Below are positions 55,868 through 64,000 of a DNA stretch of 64,000 bases, one piece after another. Under the pieces are notes generated by a model. The model saw nothing but the letters and a program-made list of their open reading frames with translations. It was not told where the DNA came from and did not search any database. The position numbers and the translations under genes are program-made. Source of the stretch: an uncultured Paracoccaceae bacterium (GTDB lineage: Bacteria > Pseudomonadota > Alphaproteobacteria > Rhodobacterales > Rhodobacteraceae). Each line of letters begins with the position of its first letter. Position 1 is the first letter of the stretch. Where the stretch lies: assembly GCA_938005545.1 (NCBI GenBank), contig CALKXV010000049.1:17338-81337 (forward strand), read 5' to 3'.

Positions 55868-56637
55868 GGTTTCTGGCCAACATAGGGCGCGCCGTTCTGG
55901 GCATGTTGGCCGCCATCGGGCGTGTGGCCCTGTTCGCGCTGGAAACCATCAGCCATTTGGCACGTCCGCCGTTTTATCCCCGCGAATTCGCCAGCGCCTT
56001 GATCCAGATCGGATTTTTCTCGCTGCCCGTCGTTGGGTTGACCACAATTTTCACTGGCGGTGCATTGGCTTTGCAAATCTATGCAGGTGGCGCACGTTTT
56101 TCGGCCGAGGCCGTGGTGCCCCAGATCGTGGCCATCGGCATGGTGCGCGAATTGGGCCCCGTTCTAGTTGGCTTGATGATCGCGGCCCGCGTGACGTCGT
56201 CTATTGCCGCCGAAATTGCGACGATGAAAGTGACCGAGCAGATCGACGCGCTGACGACGTTGTCGACCAACCCGATGAAGTACCTCACCCTGCCCCGTGT
56301 TTTAGCGGCCACCTTGGTGATGCCGCTGTTGGTTGGTGTCGGTGATCTTATCGGGATCATGGGCGGCTATCTGGTGGGCGTTGAACGGCTTGGCTTCAAT
56401 GCGGGCACTTATATTCGCAACACCGTCGATTTCCTTGAACCGCTCGACATCATCTCGTCCCTGTCAAAAGGTGCAGTATTCGGGTTCCTGGCGGCACTTA
56501 TGGGCTGTTATTTCGGCATGCGATCCGGGCGTGGGGCGCAAGGCGTGGGCCGGGCCACGAAAAGTGCTGTGGTTGCGGCCAGCGTATTGATCTTAGCGGC
56601 CAACTTCATTCTGACAGAACTGTTTTTCACCGCATGA
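55864..56637 (+). CDS. mlaE: Phospholipid ABC transporter permease MlaE
   Basis: A 257-residue MlaE/YrbE permease of the system that keeps the outer membrane asymmetric by retrograde phospholipid transport. Conserved signatures are [40 protein letters not shown] and the EQIDAL(T)[10 protein letters not shown] segment (about 130). Overlaps alr and mlaF by four bases each, so the three are translationally coupled. The MCE-domain partner MlaD is not in the window. Confidence 0.93.
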   Translation: MRFLANIGRAVLGMLAAIGRVALFALETISHLARPPFYPREFASALIQIGFFSLPVVGLTTIFTGGALALQIYAGGARFSAEAVVPQIVAIGMVRELGPVLVGLMIAARVTSSIAAEIATMKVTEQIDALTTLSTNPMKYLTLPRVLAATLVMPLLVGVGDLIGIMGGYLVGVERLGFNAGTYIRNTVDFLEPLDIISSLSKGAVFGFLAALMGCYFGMRSGRGAQGVGRATKSAVVAASVLILAANFILTELFFTA

Positions 56638-57395
56638 TCGAGCTTGGTAACGTTCATAAATCCTTTGGACCGAAAGACGTCCTGTGTGGCGTTGATCTGA
56701 CGCTGGCCAAGGGCAAAAGCATGGTCATCATCGGCGGGTCCGGCACCGGGAAATCGGTCTTGCTAAAGTGCATTCTTGGGCTCATTGCACCCGACAGTGG
56801 CGCAATCACGGTGGACGGAACGGATGTGACACGGCTCCGTCAGGGTTCGGCCGAGCGGGACGCCTTTCTGGCGCGTTTTGGGATGTTGTTTCAGGGCGGT
56901 GCCTTGTTCGATTCGATCCCCGTTTGGCAAAATGTTGCATTTCGACTGTTGCGAGGTTCGTTAAAACGCCCCAAAGCCGAGGCGCGTGAGATCGCGATTG
57001 AGAAACTGCGCCGCGTCGGGCTGACGCCAGATGTGGCTGATCTTTTCCCGGCCGAATTGTCAGGTGGCATGCAAAAGCGCGTTGGCTTGGCCCGCGCCAT
57101 TGCAGCGGAACCCGAAGTGATTTTTTTCGACGAACCCACAACAGGGCTCGATCCGATTATGTCAGGGGTTATCAACGATTTGATCCGGGAAATCGTGGTC
57201 GAAATGGGCGCAACCGCAATGACAATCACGCACGACATGTCCAGTGTGCGGGCCATCGCTGACGACGTCGCGATGTTGCACGGTGGCGTCATTCAATGGA
57301 CTGGCCCCGTCGGTGACATGGACTCCAGCGGCGATGCCCATGTCACCCAATTCATCTCGGGAAGCGCCGAAGGCCCAATCGAGACTGTTCGGTAA
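56634..57395 (+). CDS. mlaF: Phospholipid ABC transporter ATPase MlaF
   Basis: A 253-residue ATPase. Walker A GGSGTGKSVLLKCILGL (about residue 36), signature LSGGMQKRVGLARAIA (about 142; GGMQKR is MlaF-like) and Walker B VIFFDEPTTGLDP (about 162) are intact. Together with MlaE it drives phospholipid transport across the inner membrane. Followed by 145 bases and a gene of unknown function instead of mlaD. Confidence 0.94.
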   Translation: MIELGNVHKSFGPKDVLCGVDLTLAKGKSMVIIGGSGTGKSVLLKCILGLIAPDSGAITVDGTDVTRLRQGSAERDAFLARFGMLFQGGALFDSIPVWQNVAFRLLRGSLKRPKAEAREIAIEKLRRVGLTPDVADLFPAELSGGMQKRVGLARAIAAEPEVIFFDEPTTGLDPIMSGVINDLIREIVVEMGATAMTITHDMSSVRAIADDVAMLHGGVIQWTGPVGDMDSSGDAHVTQFISGSAEGPIETVR

Positions 57396-57540
57396 GATCA
57401 AGCTTTACGGGCTTTCTGGTTGAGAATGTGCAATCCAGCAACACTGTGGTTCGCCTTTGGAAACAGTCTAAAGACTCGTAACGCTTTTTTAACCACACTA
57501 GGGCTATCTGCCGCCTGGGGGTGGCTTGCGGAGTCGTAGA

Positions 57541-58164
57541 ATGGACATCCTGAGCCTGCTATTGCAGCTTATTTTCCGCGCGATTGTTGTCGTGCTTCCA
57601 CTTACCGTCGGTTGGCTGGCGTTTCGACGCCTTATGCTTTCGCAATCTACGAACGCCTGGATCTATGCGACAGTCTGCCTGTTCGCTGCTGTCACATCCG
57701 CCGGATTGATACCCTGGACATTGGGATTGGGGTCAGGGAATTGGCTCTTTTTCCTCTTTTCGGCCATCAGCCCTGCGGTTTGGATGAGCGTCATTATGGT
57801 TTGTGATCCACAACAGAACCGTTCGCGGTATGACATTGACCCTGACGATCAAGCCGACGTTCCTTTTGTTGCCGCTTTCAGGCCGCCTGTCGTGCCCGAA
57901 ACGCGCGATTTAAAAGTGCCGACAAAGCCATTGATCCTGGAAGAACCTGAATGGCCCGACTCCCCTGTGCCGATGTTTCGGCACGCTACGGTCCCTGTGA
58001 AAACGGTTGCGGCGGAAAGCCAAAGGAAAGACGAAAAACTCAGTTCATTGCTGTCGATTGCGCGGGAAATGCGTGGGAATGTAAGCTCGGATCCACGGCG
58101 CCCCCGTATGTTGCCTTCGCCAATCCGCTCCGATGCCAATCTGCCGTTTTTGAACCGCGGCTAA
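57541..58164 (+). CDS. Membrane protein with long proline-rich tail, unknown function
   Basis: A 207-residue protein. Three hydrophobic helices (about residues 5-29, 40-62 and 68-87) are followed by about 110 polar residues rich in Pro, Asp, Glu and Arg, probably disordered and cytoplasmic. No known family recognised. The ATG at 57541 has GGAG 9 bases upstream. It lies between mlaF and radA on the same strand. Confidence 0.7.
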   Translation: MDILSLLLQLIFRAIVVVLPLTVGWLAFRRLMLSQSTNAWIYATVCLFAAVTSAGLIPWTLGLGSGNWLFFLFSAISPAVWMSVIMVCDPQQNRSRYDIDPDDQADVPFVAAFRPPVVPETRDLKVPTKPLILEEPEWPDSPVPMFRHATVPVKTVAAESQRKDEKLSSLLSIAREMRGNVSSDPRRPRMLPSPIRSDANLPFLNRG

Positions 58165-58216
58165 CTTCGTCATATCGAGGCTTGTCTCGGCCAAGGCACG
58201 CGGGCATGTAGGCCGC

Positions 58217-59581
58217 ATGGCAAAAACCGTCTCTTTTACATGTGCGGATTGCGGTGCGGTTCATGCAAAGTGGTCCGGGCGCTGCGATGATTGTGGTGCT
58301 TGGAATTCGATTTCCGAAGACAAGCCGCTGTCAGCGGGGCCAAAATCCAAAGGTTTGGGCGCAACACGCGGCAAGGTTGTCGCTTTAAGCAATCTGTCCA
58401 GCGAAGATGAGCCACTGACCCGTGATTTGTCCGGGTTGGGCGAACTCGACCGGGTTTTGGGCGGCGGACTTGTGCCCGCCAGCGCCATACTTGTCGGCGG
58501 CGACCCCGGCATTGGGAAATCCACGCTTTTGTTACAAGCTGCGGCGGCCTTTGCGCGCCAAGGCGTAAAATCCATGTATATATCGGGCGAAGAAGCCGCC
58601 AGCCAAATCCGCATGCGGGCCCGTCGACTTGGGTTGCAAGATGCGCCCGTTCAACTGGCTGCTGAAACCAATCTGCGCAACATTCTGACCACGCTGGAGA
58701 AAGAAAAACCAGCGCTCGCCGTTATCGATTCTATTCAAACCATGTGGCTGGATACGGTTGACAGTGCACCGGGGTCGGTCAGCCAAGTGCGCGCGGCGGC
58801 TCACGAACTGACTGTATTTGCCAAACGGTACGGGATCAGTGTTGTTTTGGTCGGCCATGTCACCAAGGAAGGTCAGATCGCCGGCCCTCGCGTGGTGGAA
58901 CATATGGTTGATACGGTGCTCTACTTCGAAGGCGAGCGTGGCCACCAGTTTCGAATTTTGCGCGCCGTGAAGAACAGATTTGGCCCCGCTGATGAAATCG
59001 GCGTGTTTGAAATGACCGGTGATGGCCTAAGTGAAGTCGCCAACCCGTCGGCCCTATTCCTGTCTGATCGCGAAGCGGAAAGTCCGGGATCGGCCGTGTT
59101 TGCGGGGATCGAAGGCACAAGACCAGTCCTGTGCGAGATCCAGGCGCTTGTGTCGCCCGCTCCGGCCGGGCAAGCACGCCGGTCAGTTGTTGGCTGGGAC
59201 GGAAGCCGATTATCAATGATCTTGGCCGTGCTCGAAGCCCGTTGTGGCATTCCCTTTGCGGGCCTTGATGTCTATCTGAACGTCGCCGGGGGCTTGCGAA
59301 TAACCGAGCCCGCCGCCGATCTGGCTGTGGCAGCCGCGCTACTTTCTGCGCGCGAAGACACCAGCTTACCGCGCCAGACTGTCGTTTTTGGCGAAATAAG
59401 CCTATCAGGGACGCTGAGACCGGTGGGTCAAACGGAAGCGCGGCTGAAAGAGGCCGCAAAACTTGGCTTTGATGCGGCCATTCTGCCTGACCGCAGTAAG
59501 ACCGGTTCGACCGATGAGATGCGGGTGCAAAAGATGCCAGATCTCGCGGCCTTGGTCGGTGATGTGTTTGGTGCGGGATAA
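58217..59581 (+). CDS. radA: DNA repair protein RadA
   Basis: A 454-residue RecA-like helicase loader for branch migration in recombination. N-terminal zinc finger (FTCADCGAVHAKWSGRCDDCGAW, with C4 ligands CxxC...CxxC), Walker A GGDPGIGKSTL (about residue 95), the RadA-specific KNRFG (VKNRFGPADEIG, about 250) and a C-terminal Lon-protease-like domain. Complete and of normal length. cvpA follows 33 bases later. Confidence 0.95.
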   Translation: MAKTVSFTCADCGAVHAKWSGRCDDCGAWNSISEDKPLSAGPKSKGLGATRGKVVALSNLSSEDEPLTRDLSGLGELDRVLGGGLVPASAILVGGDPGIGKSTLLLQAAAAFARQGVKSMYISGEEAASQIRMRARRLGLQDAPVQLAAETNLRNILTTLEKEKPALAVIDSIQTMWLDTVDSAPGSVSQVRAAAHELTVFAKRYGISVVLVGHVTKEGQIAGPRVVEHMVDTVLYFEGERGHQFRILRAVKNRFGPADEIGVFEMTGDGLSEVANPSALFLSDREAESPGSAVFAGIEGTRPVLCEIQALVSPAPAGQARRSVVGWDGSRLSMILAVLEARCGIPFAGLDVYLNVAGGLRITEPAADLAVAAALLSAREDTSLPRQTVVFGEISLSGTLRPVGQTEARLKEAAKLGFDAAILPDRSKTGSTDEMRVQKMPDLAALVGDVFGAG

Positions 59582-59614
59582 CCCGCCTATAGGAAATAAT
59601 ACGAGGCAATAGGT

Positions 59615-60181
59615 ATGGAATTCACAATCGTAGACGGCATCGTGGCCGTAATTATCATACTTTCGGCAGTGTTGGCCTATTCGCGCGGTTTCGTCCGCGA
59701 GGTTTTGTCCATCGGTGGCTGGATTTTGGCAGCTGTAGCAGCATACATCTTGGCCCCGAAGGTTGAACCCTTGGTTAAAGAAGTCCCTGTTTTAAAAGAC
59801 TTCCTTGGGCCCTCATGCGAATTGGCGATGATTGCTGCCTTCGCGGCTGTCTTTGCGGTCTCGCTTATTATCTTTTCCGTTTTCACGCCGCTCTTTGCGG
59901 GTGCGGTTCAACGATCTGCCCTCGGAGGCATTGATCAGGGCCTTGGATTTCTATTCGGAGTGGCGCGTGGCGCGGTTTTGGTGGCCATCGCCTTTATCGT
60001 CTACGAGCGCGTGATCGTATCGGAGCCAATTCCAATGGTGGACGATAGCCGGACGGCTGTTGTGTTCGCTCAGGTCTCAGAAGCGATCGACGATCAAATC
60101 CCGGCTGATGCGCCGGGTTGGGTTGCTACACAGTACGACAACCTGATCGGCAAGTGTTCATCGGCAAATTCTGACGCGTGA
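59615..60181 (+). CDS. cvpA: CvpA family membrane protein
   Basis: A 188-residue protein with four membrane helices (near residues 3-21, 27-46, 66-90, 104-125). The pattern VDGIVAVIIILSAVLAYSRG and FVREVLSIGGWILAAVAA is typical of CvpA, first found as a colicin V production factor and since linked to envelope integrity. Its stop codon lies in a perfect inverted repeat and a terminator follows, so it does not share a message with purF as it does in E. coli. Confidence 0.9.
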   Translation: MEFTIVDGIVAVIIILSAVLAYSRGFVREVLSIGGWILAAVAAYILAPKVEPLVKEVPVLKDFLGPSCELAMIAAFAAVFAVSLIIFSVFTPLFAGAVQRSALGGIDQGLGFLFGVARGAVLVAIAFIVYERVIVSEPIPMVDDSRTAVVFAQVSEAIDDQIPADAPGWVATQYDNLIGKCSSANSDA

Positions 60182-60202
60182 TTCTAAAAAAGTTTTAGAA
60201 TC
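60180..60202. repeat. Perfect inverted repeat at the cvpA stop codon
   Basis: GATTCTAAAA-AAG-TTTTAGAATC, 10-bp arms with a 3-base loop, beginning inside the TGA stop (60179-60181). AT-rich, so a weak hairpin on its own. Confidence 0.7.
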
Positions 60203-60217
60203 AACGATTTCCAGACA

Positions 60218-60248
60218 AAAAGCGGGCCCCACAAGGCCCGCTTTTTTA
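60218..60248 (+). terminator. Terminator after cvpA
   Basis: 11-bp stem AAAAGCGGGCC (60218-60228) with GGCCCGCTTTT (60235-60245), loop CCACAA, then a run of T. Confidence 0.9.
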
Positions 60249-60602
60249 TTTGGATCGATTTCTTTGGGGTGAACAGATTGTTTTTCGAACGGAAACTATC
60301 GAAATAAGGCAAAACGGCCATCAATTGATGATCCCTTCAAACCACCCTGAATGTGCCGGTTTTAGAAACGATGGCCCTTAGTTTATTGACGTAATCCGAA
60401 CCCAACTTCATTTTCTTAGATGATTGTTTCGTCGAAAATTGACGCTGGGTCAGTCCGCGTTCATCATTTGGGACAAAATTCCACAAACTCGCCCACAACC
60501 CGAGCATTTGTGCCCAACTCGTGCCGCGGCTGGCCTGCATACATGGTCTTGTAAGCGGAATGGCGGTGGTTCCAAAGTTCCGCGTAGTGAGTGAGTGAGT
60601 TG

Positions 60603-60640
60603 GGCGTCGGGGCGGCAGAAATGCTCCCGACGCCGCCCCG
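60603..60640. promoter_or_regulatory. Two mutually exclusive 9-bp helices (attenuator-like)
   Basis: Helix A pairs GGCGTCGGG (60603-60611) with CCCGACGCC (60626-60634). Helix B pairs CGGGGCGGC (60608-60616) with GCCGCCCCG (60632-60640). The arms overlap, so only one can form at a time, as in attenuators and riboswitch expression platforms. No ligand domain is recognised. Confidence 0.5.
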
Positions 60641-60723
60641 TAGGGGATTTTATGTGTTAATTGGTTTGAGATTATTTGAAATGGGGTCGCGAGTGACACC
60701 AGTTTGGTGCAATAAGAATTGAG

Positions 60724-60761
60724 AAGGTCCGCGTTTGTTTTGACGCGGACCTTTTTCTTTT
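60724..60761 (+). terminator. Orphan terminator upstream of purF
   Basis: 11-bp stem AAGGTCCGCGT (60724-60734) with ACGCGGACCTT (60743-60753), 8-base loop and TTTTTCTTTT tail. No protein gene lies between it and the cvpA terminator. Confidence 0.9.
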
Positions 60762-60827
60762 GCACGCCCCAAAAGACCCAAATGCCCGCGTGACACCCCG
60801 GCGCTGAAGGGTTAAGAGGTACGCGCT

Positions 60828-62333
60828 GTGCTGCCCAAAACCGAGACAGGCATGTCCGAAAAAACCCTTTCGCGCCCCATCAGTACCCATCCGTTCGATG
60901 ACGACAAACTTCGTGAAGAATGTGGAATATTCGGTGCTACCGGTGTTTCAGAAGCCTCAAGTTTTGTCGCCCTTGGCCTGCACGCCTTGCAACATCGCGG
61001 CCAGGAAGCCGGAGGTATCGTATCTTACGAGCCAAGCGAAGGGTTCAGTTCGGTCCGACGCTTTGGATTGGTGCGCGACAATTTCACCCGAGAGGACGTT
61101 ATGGCGGCCGTGCCTGGCGATCTGGCCATTGGTCACGTGCGGTATTCGACCGCTGGTTCCAAGGGTCAGACCCAAATCCGCGACGTTCAGCCGTTTTTCG
61201 GCGAGTTTTCCATGGGTGGCGCGGCAATCGCGCACAACGGTAACATCACGAATGCCGATGCCCTGAGACGTGAATTGATCGATCTGGGTTCAATTTTTCA
61301 ATCTGGTTCAGACAGCGAGTGCATCATCCATTTGATGGCGCGGTCTTTGCAGAAAACCATACCCGAGCGCATGAAAGACGCGTTGCGACGCGTTGAAGGC
61401 GCATTTTCCGTTGTTGCGATGACGCGCACCAAATTGATCGGTGTCCGTGATCCTTTGGGAGTTCGCCCCTTGGTGTTGGGCCGGATCGGCAACGAAGGTT
61501 GGGCCTTGGCGTCGGAAACCTGTGCGTTGGACATTATCGGTGCCGATTTCGAACGGGAAATTGACCCCGGCGAAATGGTCGTGATCGAAAACGACAAAGT
61601 CACCAGCCATCGCCCGTTTGAAACCCGGAAATCCCGGTTTTGCATCTTTGAACACGTGTATTTTTCCCGCCCCGACAGTCAGTTGAACGGTCGTTCCGTC
61701 TATGAAACACGTTCGGCCATTGGTGCGGAACTTGCGAAAGAAGCGCCGGTTGACGCCGATCTGGTTTGTCCTGTGCCAGATAGCGGCACGCCCGCCGCGA
61801 TCGGGTTCAGTCAGGAAAGCGGCATCCCTTATGCCATGGGCATTATCCGCAACCAATATATGGGCCGGACGTTTATCGAGCCGACCGAGCAAATCCGTAA
61901 CATGGGCGTGCGCCTGAAACTAAACGTCAACCGCGCGCTGATCAAAGGCAAACGGGTTATTCTGGTGGATGACAGCGTTGTGCGGGGCACGACATCGCGC
62001 AAGATCAAGGAAATGATTTTGGATGCCGGTGCCGCCGAAGTACATTTTCGCATCGCCTCACCGCCTACGGCCTGGCCTTGTTTTTATGGAGTTGATACGC
62101 CTCAGCGCGAAAAACTTCTTGCCGCAACGATGAGCGAAGAAGAAATGCGGCACCACCTTGGAGTGACGTCGCTGAAGTTCATCTCGCTTGACGGACTGTA
62201 CCGCGCTGTTGGCGAAAAATCGGGGCGGAATGCCAAAGAGCCTCAGTATTGCGATGCGTGTTTTTCGGGCGAATACCCTGTGACACCAAGCGATCAGATC
62301 GAAAAGGGCTTCATGCTTAAAGCCGCTGAGTGA
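60828..62333 (+). CDS. purF: Amidophosphoribosyltransferase
   Basis: A 501-residue enzyme for the first committed step of purine synthesis (PRPP plus glutamine to phosphoribosylamine). The mature N-terminus is the catalytic Cys in REECGIFGATGV (about residue 32), so the leader would be a removable propeptide. The glutaminase block (HGNITNADALRREL) and the PRPP loop VILVDDSVVRGTTSRKI (about 380) are present. I favour the GTG at 60828 (AGAGG 8 bases upstream); the ATG at 60852 is an alternative with a poor ribosome site. Confidence 0.93.
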   Translation: MLPKTETGMSEKTLSRPISTHPFDDDKLREECGIFGATGVSEASSFVALGLHALQHRGQEAGGIVSYEPSEGFSSVRRFGLVRDNFTREDVMAAVPGDLAIGHVRYSTAGSKGQTQIRDVQPFFGEFSMGGAAIAHNGNITNADALRRELIDLGSIFQSGSDSECIIHLMARSLQKTIPERMKDALRRVEGAFSVVAMTRTKLIGVRDPLGVRPLVLGRIGNEGWALASETCALDIIGADFEREIDPGEMVVIENDKVTSHRPFETRKSRFCIFEHVYFSRPDSQLNGRSVYETRSAIGAELAKEAPVDADLVCPVPDSGTPAAIGFSQESGIPYAMGIIRNQYMGRTFIEPTEQIRNMGVRLKLNVNRALIKGKRVILVDDSVVRGTTSRKIKEMILDAGAAEVHFRIASPPTAWPCFYGVDTPQREKLLAATMSEEEMRHHLGVTSLKFISLDGLYRAVGEKSGRNAKEPQYCDACFSGEYPVTPSDQIEKGFMLKAAE

Positions 62334-62391
62334 TCCAAACCTTGACCCCGCTGCCCTGCCCCGGCATTGAAACAAAAACACCGGAGCAGTC

Positions 62392-63675
62392 ATGGCAACG
62401 CCCAAGCCCTTTTCCCGTTTCGAATTCCTGATCGCCTGGCGGTATTTACGCGCCAAACGCGCCGAAGGTGGCGTGAGCGTGATGACCTGGATTTCGCTGG
62501 TTGGCATCACACTGGCCGTGGCCGCATTGATCATCACGCTGGCGGTACGGTCGGGGTTTCGGGACGAATTCGTATCCACGATCTTGGGCGCGAATGCCCA
62601 TGTCACGGTTTATTCCGCGGCATACCGTACGGAAACCGACGGCGTGTCGCGCGTGATCCCGGACTATTCACTTTGGGCCGAGAGACTGGGCACTGTGGAC
62701 GGCGTTACACGGGTTGCCCCCTTGGTCAAAGGCCAAGTCATGGCAGTTTATCGCGATGAGAACACCGGGCTGGAAGTCTTTGGAATTACTAAAGAAAATC
62801 TGTCTTCCATCCCCCGAATTGCTGATCCCAAGACCGCGCAAGGCAGCCTTGAAAATTTTGATCGTGGCGTCGCATTGGGCCGAGAAGCTGCACGTTCCTT
62901 GGGCGTTACGATTGGCGATGTCGTGCGTTTGATCAACCCAAATGGCATCAGAAGCCCGCTCGGTGTCAGCCCTCGGATCAATGAATACGAGGTCACCTTT
63001 ATCTTCAATTCCGGGCGTTACGACATCGACAAAACCCGCGCCTACTTGCCGTTCGCGGAGGCGCAATCTTTCTTCAATCGCGAAGGAGTGGCCGACGAGC
63101 TTGAGATCAATGTCATCGATCCAGAAGGCATTGACGCGCTGGTTCCTGCGCTGACCGCGGCAGGTGGCGAACGCGCGCTGGTTTGGACATGGAAAGACTC
63201 GGCGGGTGCATTTTTGCGCGCATTGGAAGTTGAAGACACTGTTATGTTCGTTTTGATGAGCGTCCTGGTGTTGATCGCATCGATGAACATTATCTCGGGG
63301 CTGGTCATGTTGGTGAAAAACAAAGGCCGCGACATTGGTATTTTGCGTACTATGGGCCTGACCGAAGGGTCGGTGCTGCGGATATTTTTCATCTGTGGCG
63401 CGTTCACAGGTATCATCGGCACCGCGATGGGCGTCATTCTAGGATGCCTCTTTGCGCTTTATGTGGATCAGATTTTTGGCTTTGTGAATTACCTCAGCGG
63501 CGGCACCGCATGGGATGCGTCGATCAGGGGCATCTATTTCCTGCCTGCGAAACTGCAACTCAATGATGTGCTTTCCGCCGTGGGGTTGTCTTTGGGCCTG
63601 TCGTTTATTGTCACGATTTTCCCGGCGCGGCGTGCGGCCCGGATGCACCCGGTTGAGGCGTTGCGCTATGAGTGA
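62392..63675 (+). CDS. Lipoprotein-releasing system permease LolC/LolE
   Basis: A 427-residue permease of the Lol system, which lifts outer-membrane lipoproteins from the inner membrane. It has the FtsX-like topology: helix 1 near residue 25-47, a large periplasmic domain to about 275, and three C-terminal helices (about 280-305, 330-355, 385-410). The opening FEFLIAWRYLRAKRAEGGVSVM is typical. Alphaproteobacteria often have a single LolC/E fusion type. It overlaps the lolD start by eight bases. Confidence 0.92.
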   Translation: MATPKPFSRFEFLIAWRYLRAKRAEGGVSVMTWISLVGITLAVAALIITLAVRSGFRDEFVSTILGANAHVTVYSAAYRTETDGVSRVIPDYSLWAERLGTVDGVTRVAPLVKGQVMAVYRDENTGLEVFGITKENLSSIPRIADPKTAQGSLENFDRGVALGREAARSLGVTIGDVVRLINPNGIRSPLGVSPRINEYEVTFIFNSGRYDIDKTRAYLPFAEAQSFFNREGVADELEINVIDPEGIDALVPALTAAGGERALVWTWKDSAGAFLRALEVEDTVMFVLMSVLVLIASMNIISGLVMLVKNKGRDIGILRTMGLTEGSVLRIFFICGAFTGIIGTAMGVILGCLFALYVDQIFGFVNYLSGGTAWDASIRGIYFLPAKLQLNDVLSAVGLSLGLSFIVTIFPARRAARMHPVEALRYE

Positions 63676-63967
63676 TCCGGTGCTGAACCTCACGGGCATT
63701 ACCAAAGCCTACAACAAAGGTGCCCCAAACGAAGTGACGGTATTGCGCGGTATCGACTTAAGCGTTGCCAAAGGCGAAGTTGTGGCGCTGGTTGCACCAT
63801 CTGGGGCGGGTAAATCAACGCTTCTGCATATTGCAGGGCTGCTTGATACGCCGGATGCGGGCAGGGTTGCGATTGGCGGTGATGACATGACCGGGCAATC
63901 AGATCGTAAACGTACGCGGGTGCGGCGTGCGGATGTTGGGTTTATCTATCAATTTCATCACCTTTGA
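63668..63967 (+). pseudogene. lolD: LolD ATPase, truncated after 99 residues
   Basis: The first 99 residues are a normal LolD, the ATPase of lipoprotein release: LTGITKAYN..., Walker A APSGAGKSTLLHIAGLLD (residues 40-57) and VGFIYQFHHL (about 90-99). Then a TGA comes at 63965-63967 instead of the expected LPEFSALEN, so the signature motif and Walker B are missing. No reading frame in the last 36 bases resembles LolD. A true gene would be about 225-230 residues. An insertion element or an assembly join at this point is the likely cause; since LolD is essential, another copy or a misjoin is expected. Confidence 0.85.
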
Positions 63968-64000
63968 CACGCCCCGTTTTCAATTGCTGGCAATAGCTTT

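Larger units (their letters stand above)
60182..60827. other. Structured non-coding block between cvpA and purF
   Basis: 646 bases with no supported gene. It holds the cvpA terminator (60218-60248), hairpin GCGGAA (60555-60560) with TTCCGC (60578-60583), two mutually exclusive helices (60603-60640) and a second strong terminator (60724-60761). The arrangement suggests a free-standing RNA ending near 60761. I do not recognise any known RNA family in it. Confidence 0.6.

Noticed and set aside
60585..60598. Triplicated GTGA run
   Set aside because: Too short and imperfect to be called a microsatellite or a binding-site array.
60337..60765. Leftward 142-codon open frame in the block between cvpA and purF
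   Set aside because: No ribosome site, no recognised family, uneven composition, and the second terminator lies inside it. The hairpins explain the region better as RNA.
1..64000. tRNA, rRNA and CRISPR arrays
   Set aside because: I scanned intergenic regions for GTTCRA-type T-arms, acceptor pairs and spaced direct repeats and found none that hold up.

Overview
The window is a 64 kb stretch of a chromosome from an alphaproteobacterium, most probably a marine member of the Rhodobacterales (roseobacter group). The evidence is the moderately GC-rich coding sequence, a Fur/Mur-type regulator without the CxxC zinc pairs, a TGA-N9-TCA iron box of the Rhodobacterales type, DUF1467, and the gene order alr-mlaE-mlaF-radA-cvpA-purF. 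No rRNA, tRNA, CRISPR array or prophage was seen. Genes are tightly packed; only three gaps exceed 300 bases.

Layout. 1-13.3 kb: housekeeping and accessory genes (prfA fragment, agmatinase, mazG, an MmgE/PrpD protein, an orphan iron-binding protein under an iron-box promoter, nucleoside hydrolase, selO, a Na+/H+ antiporter, phzF, fur/mur, a DM13 protein). 13.3-18.4 kb: cell envelope. A minus-strand operon makes an L,D-transpeptidase, LpxD, an acyl carrier protein and a ketoacyl-ACP synthase, divergent from a MepK-like endopeptidase. 18.5-33.2 kb: two carbohydrate ABC import systems, each with its own glycosidase and regulator. System 1 (LacI; binding protein; two enlarged permeases; a GH63/mannosylglycerate-hydrolase-like enzyme; ATPase) reads leftward. 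System 2 (IclR and ATPase leftward; binding protein, two permeases and a GH36 alpha-galactosidase rightward) is a likely alpha-galactoside utilisation locus.

33.3-46 kb: a Tat-exported MsrB-like protein, a small abundant-looking secreted protein of unknown function, trpA, ychF, a deacetylase, a nitroreductase, a TetR/AhpD-like divergent pair with three operator copies, methylmalonyl-CoA epimerase, a response regulator, a compact restriction-modification pair (MT-A70 methyltransferase facing a BglII/BstYI-like endonuclease), and aspS. 46-64 kb: a PAP2 protein, carB, mscS, a three-gene operon with a glutathione transferase, alr-mlaEF, radA-cvpA, purF, and the lipoprotein-release genes lolC/E-lolD.

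The points most worth a second look are: (i) lolD breaks off at codon 99 at the right edge into unrelated sequence that starts like an IS end; (ii) a 650-base structured, non-coding block with its own terminator splits cvpA from purF and holds two mutually exclusive 9-bp helices; (iii) system 1 has a DUF11-like domain inserted in the MalF-type permease and a four-helix extension on the MalG-type permease; (iv) the restriction-modification pair; (v) the well-defined operators for the LacI, IclR, TetR and iron-responsive regulators.
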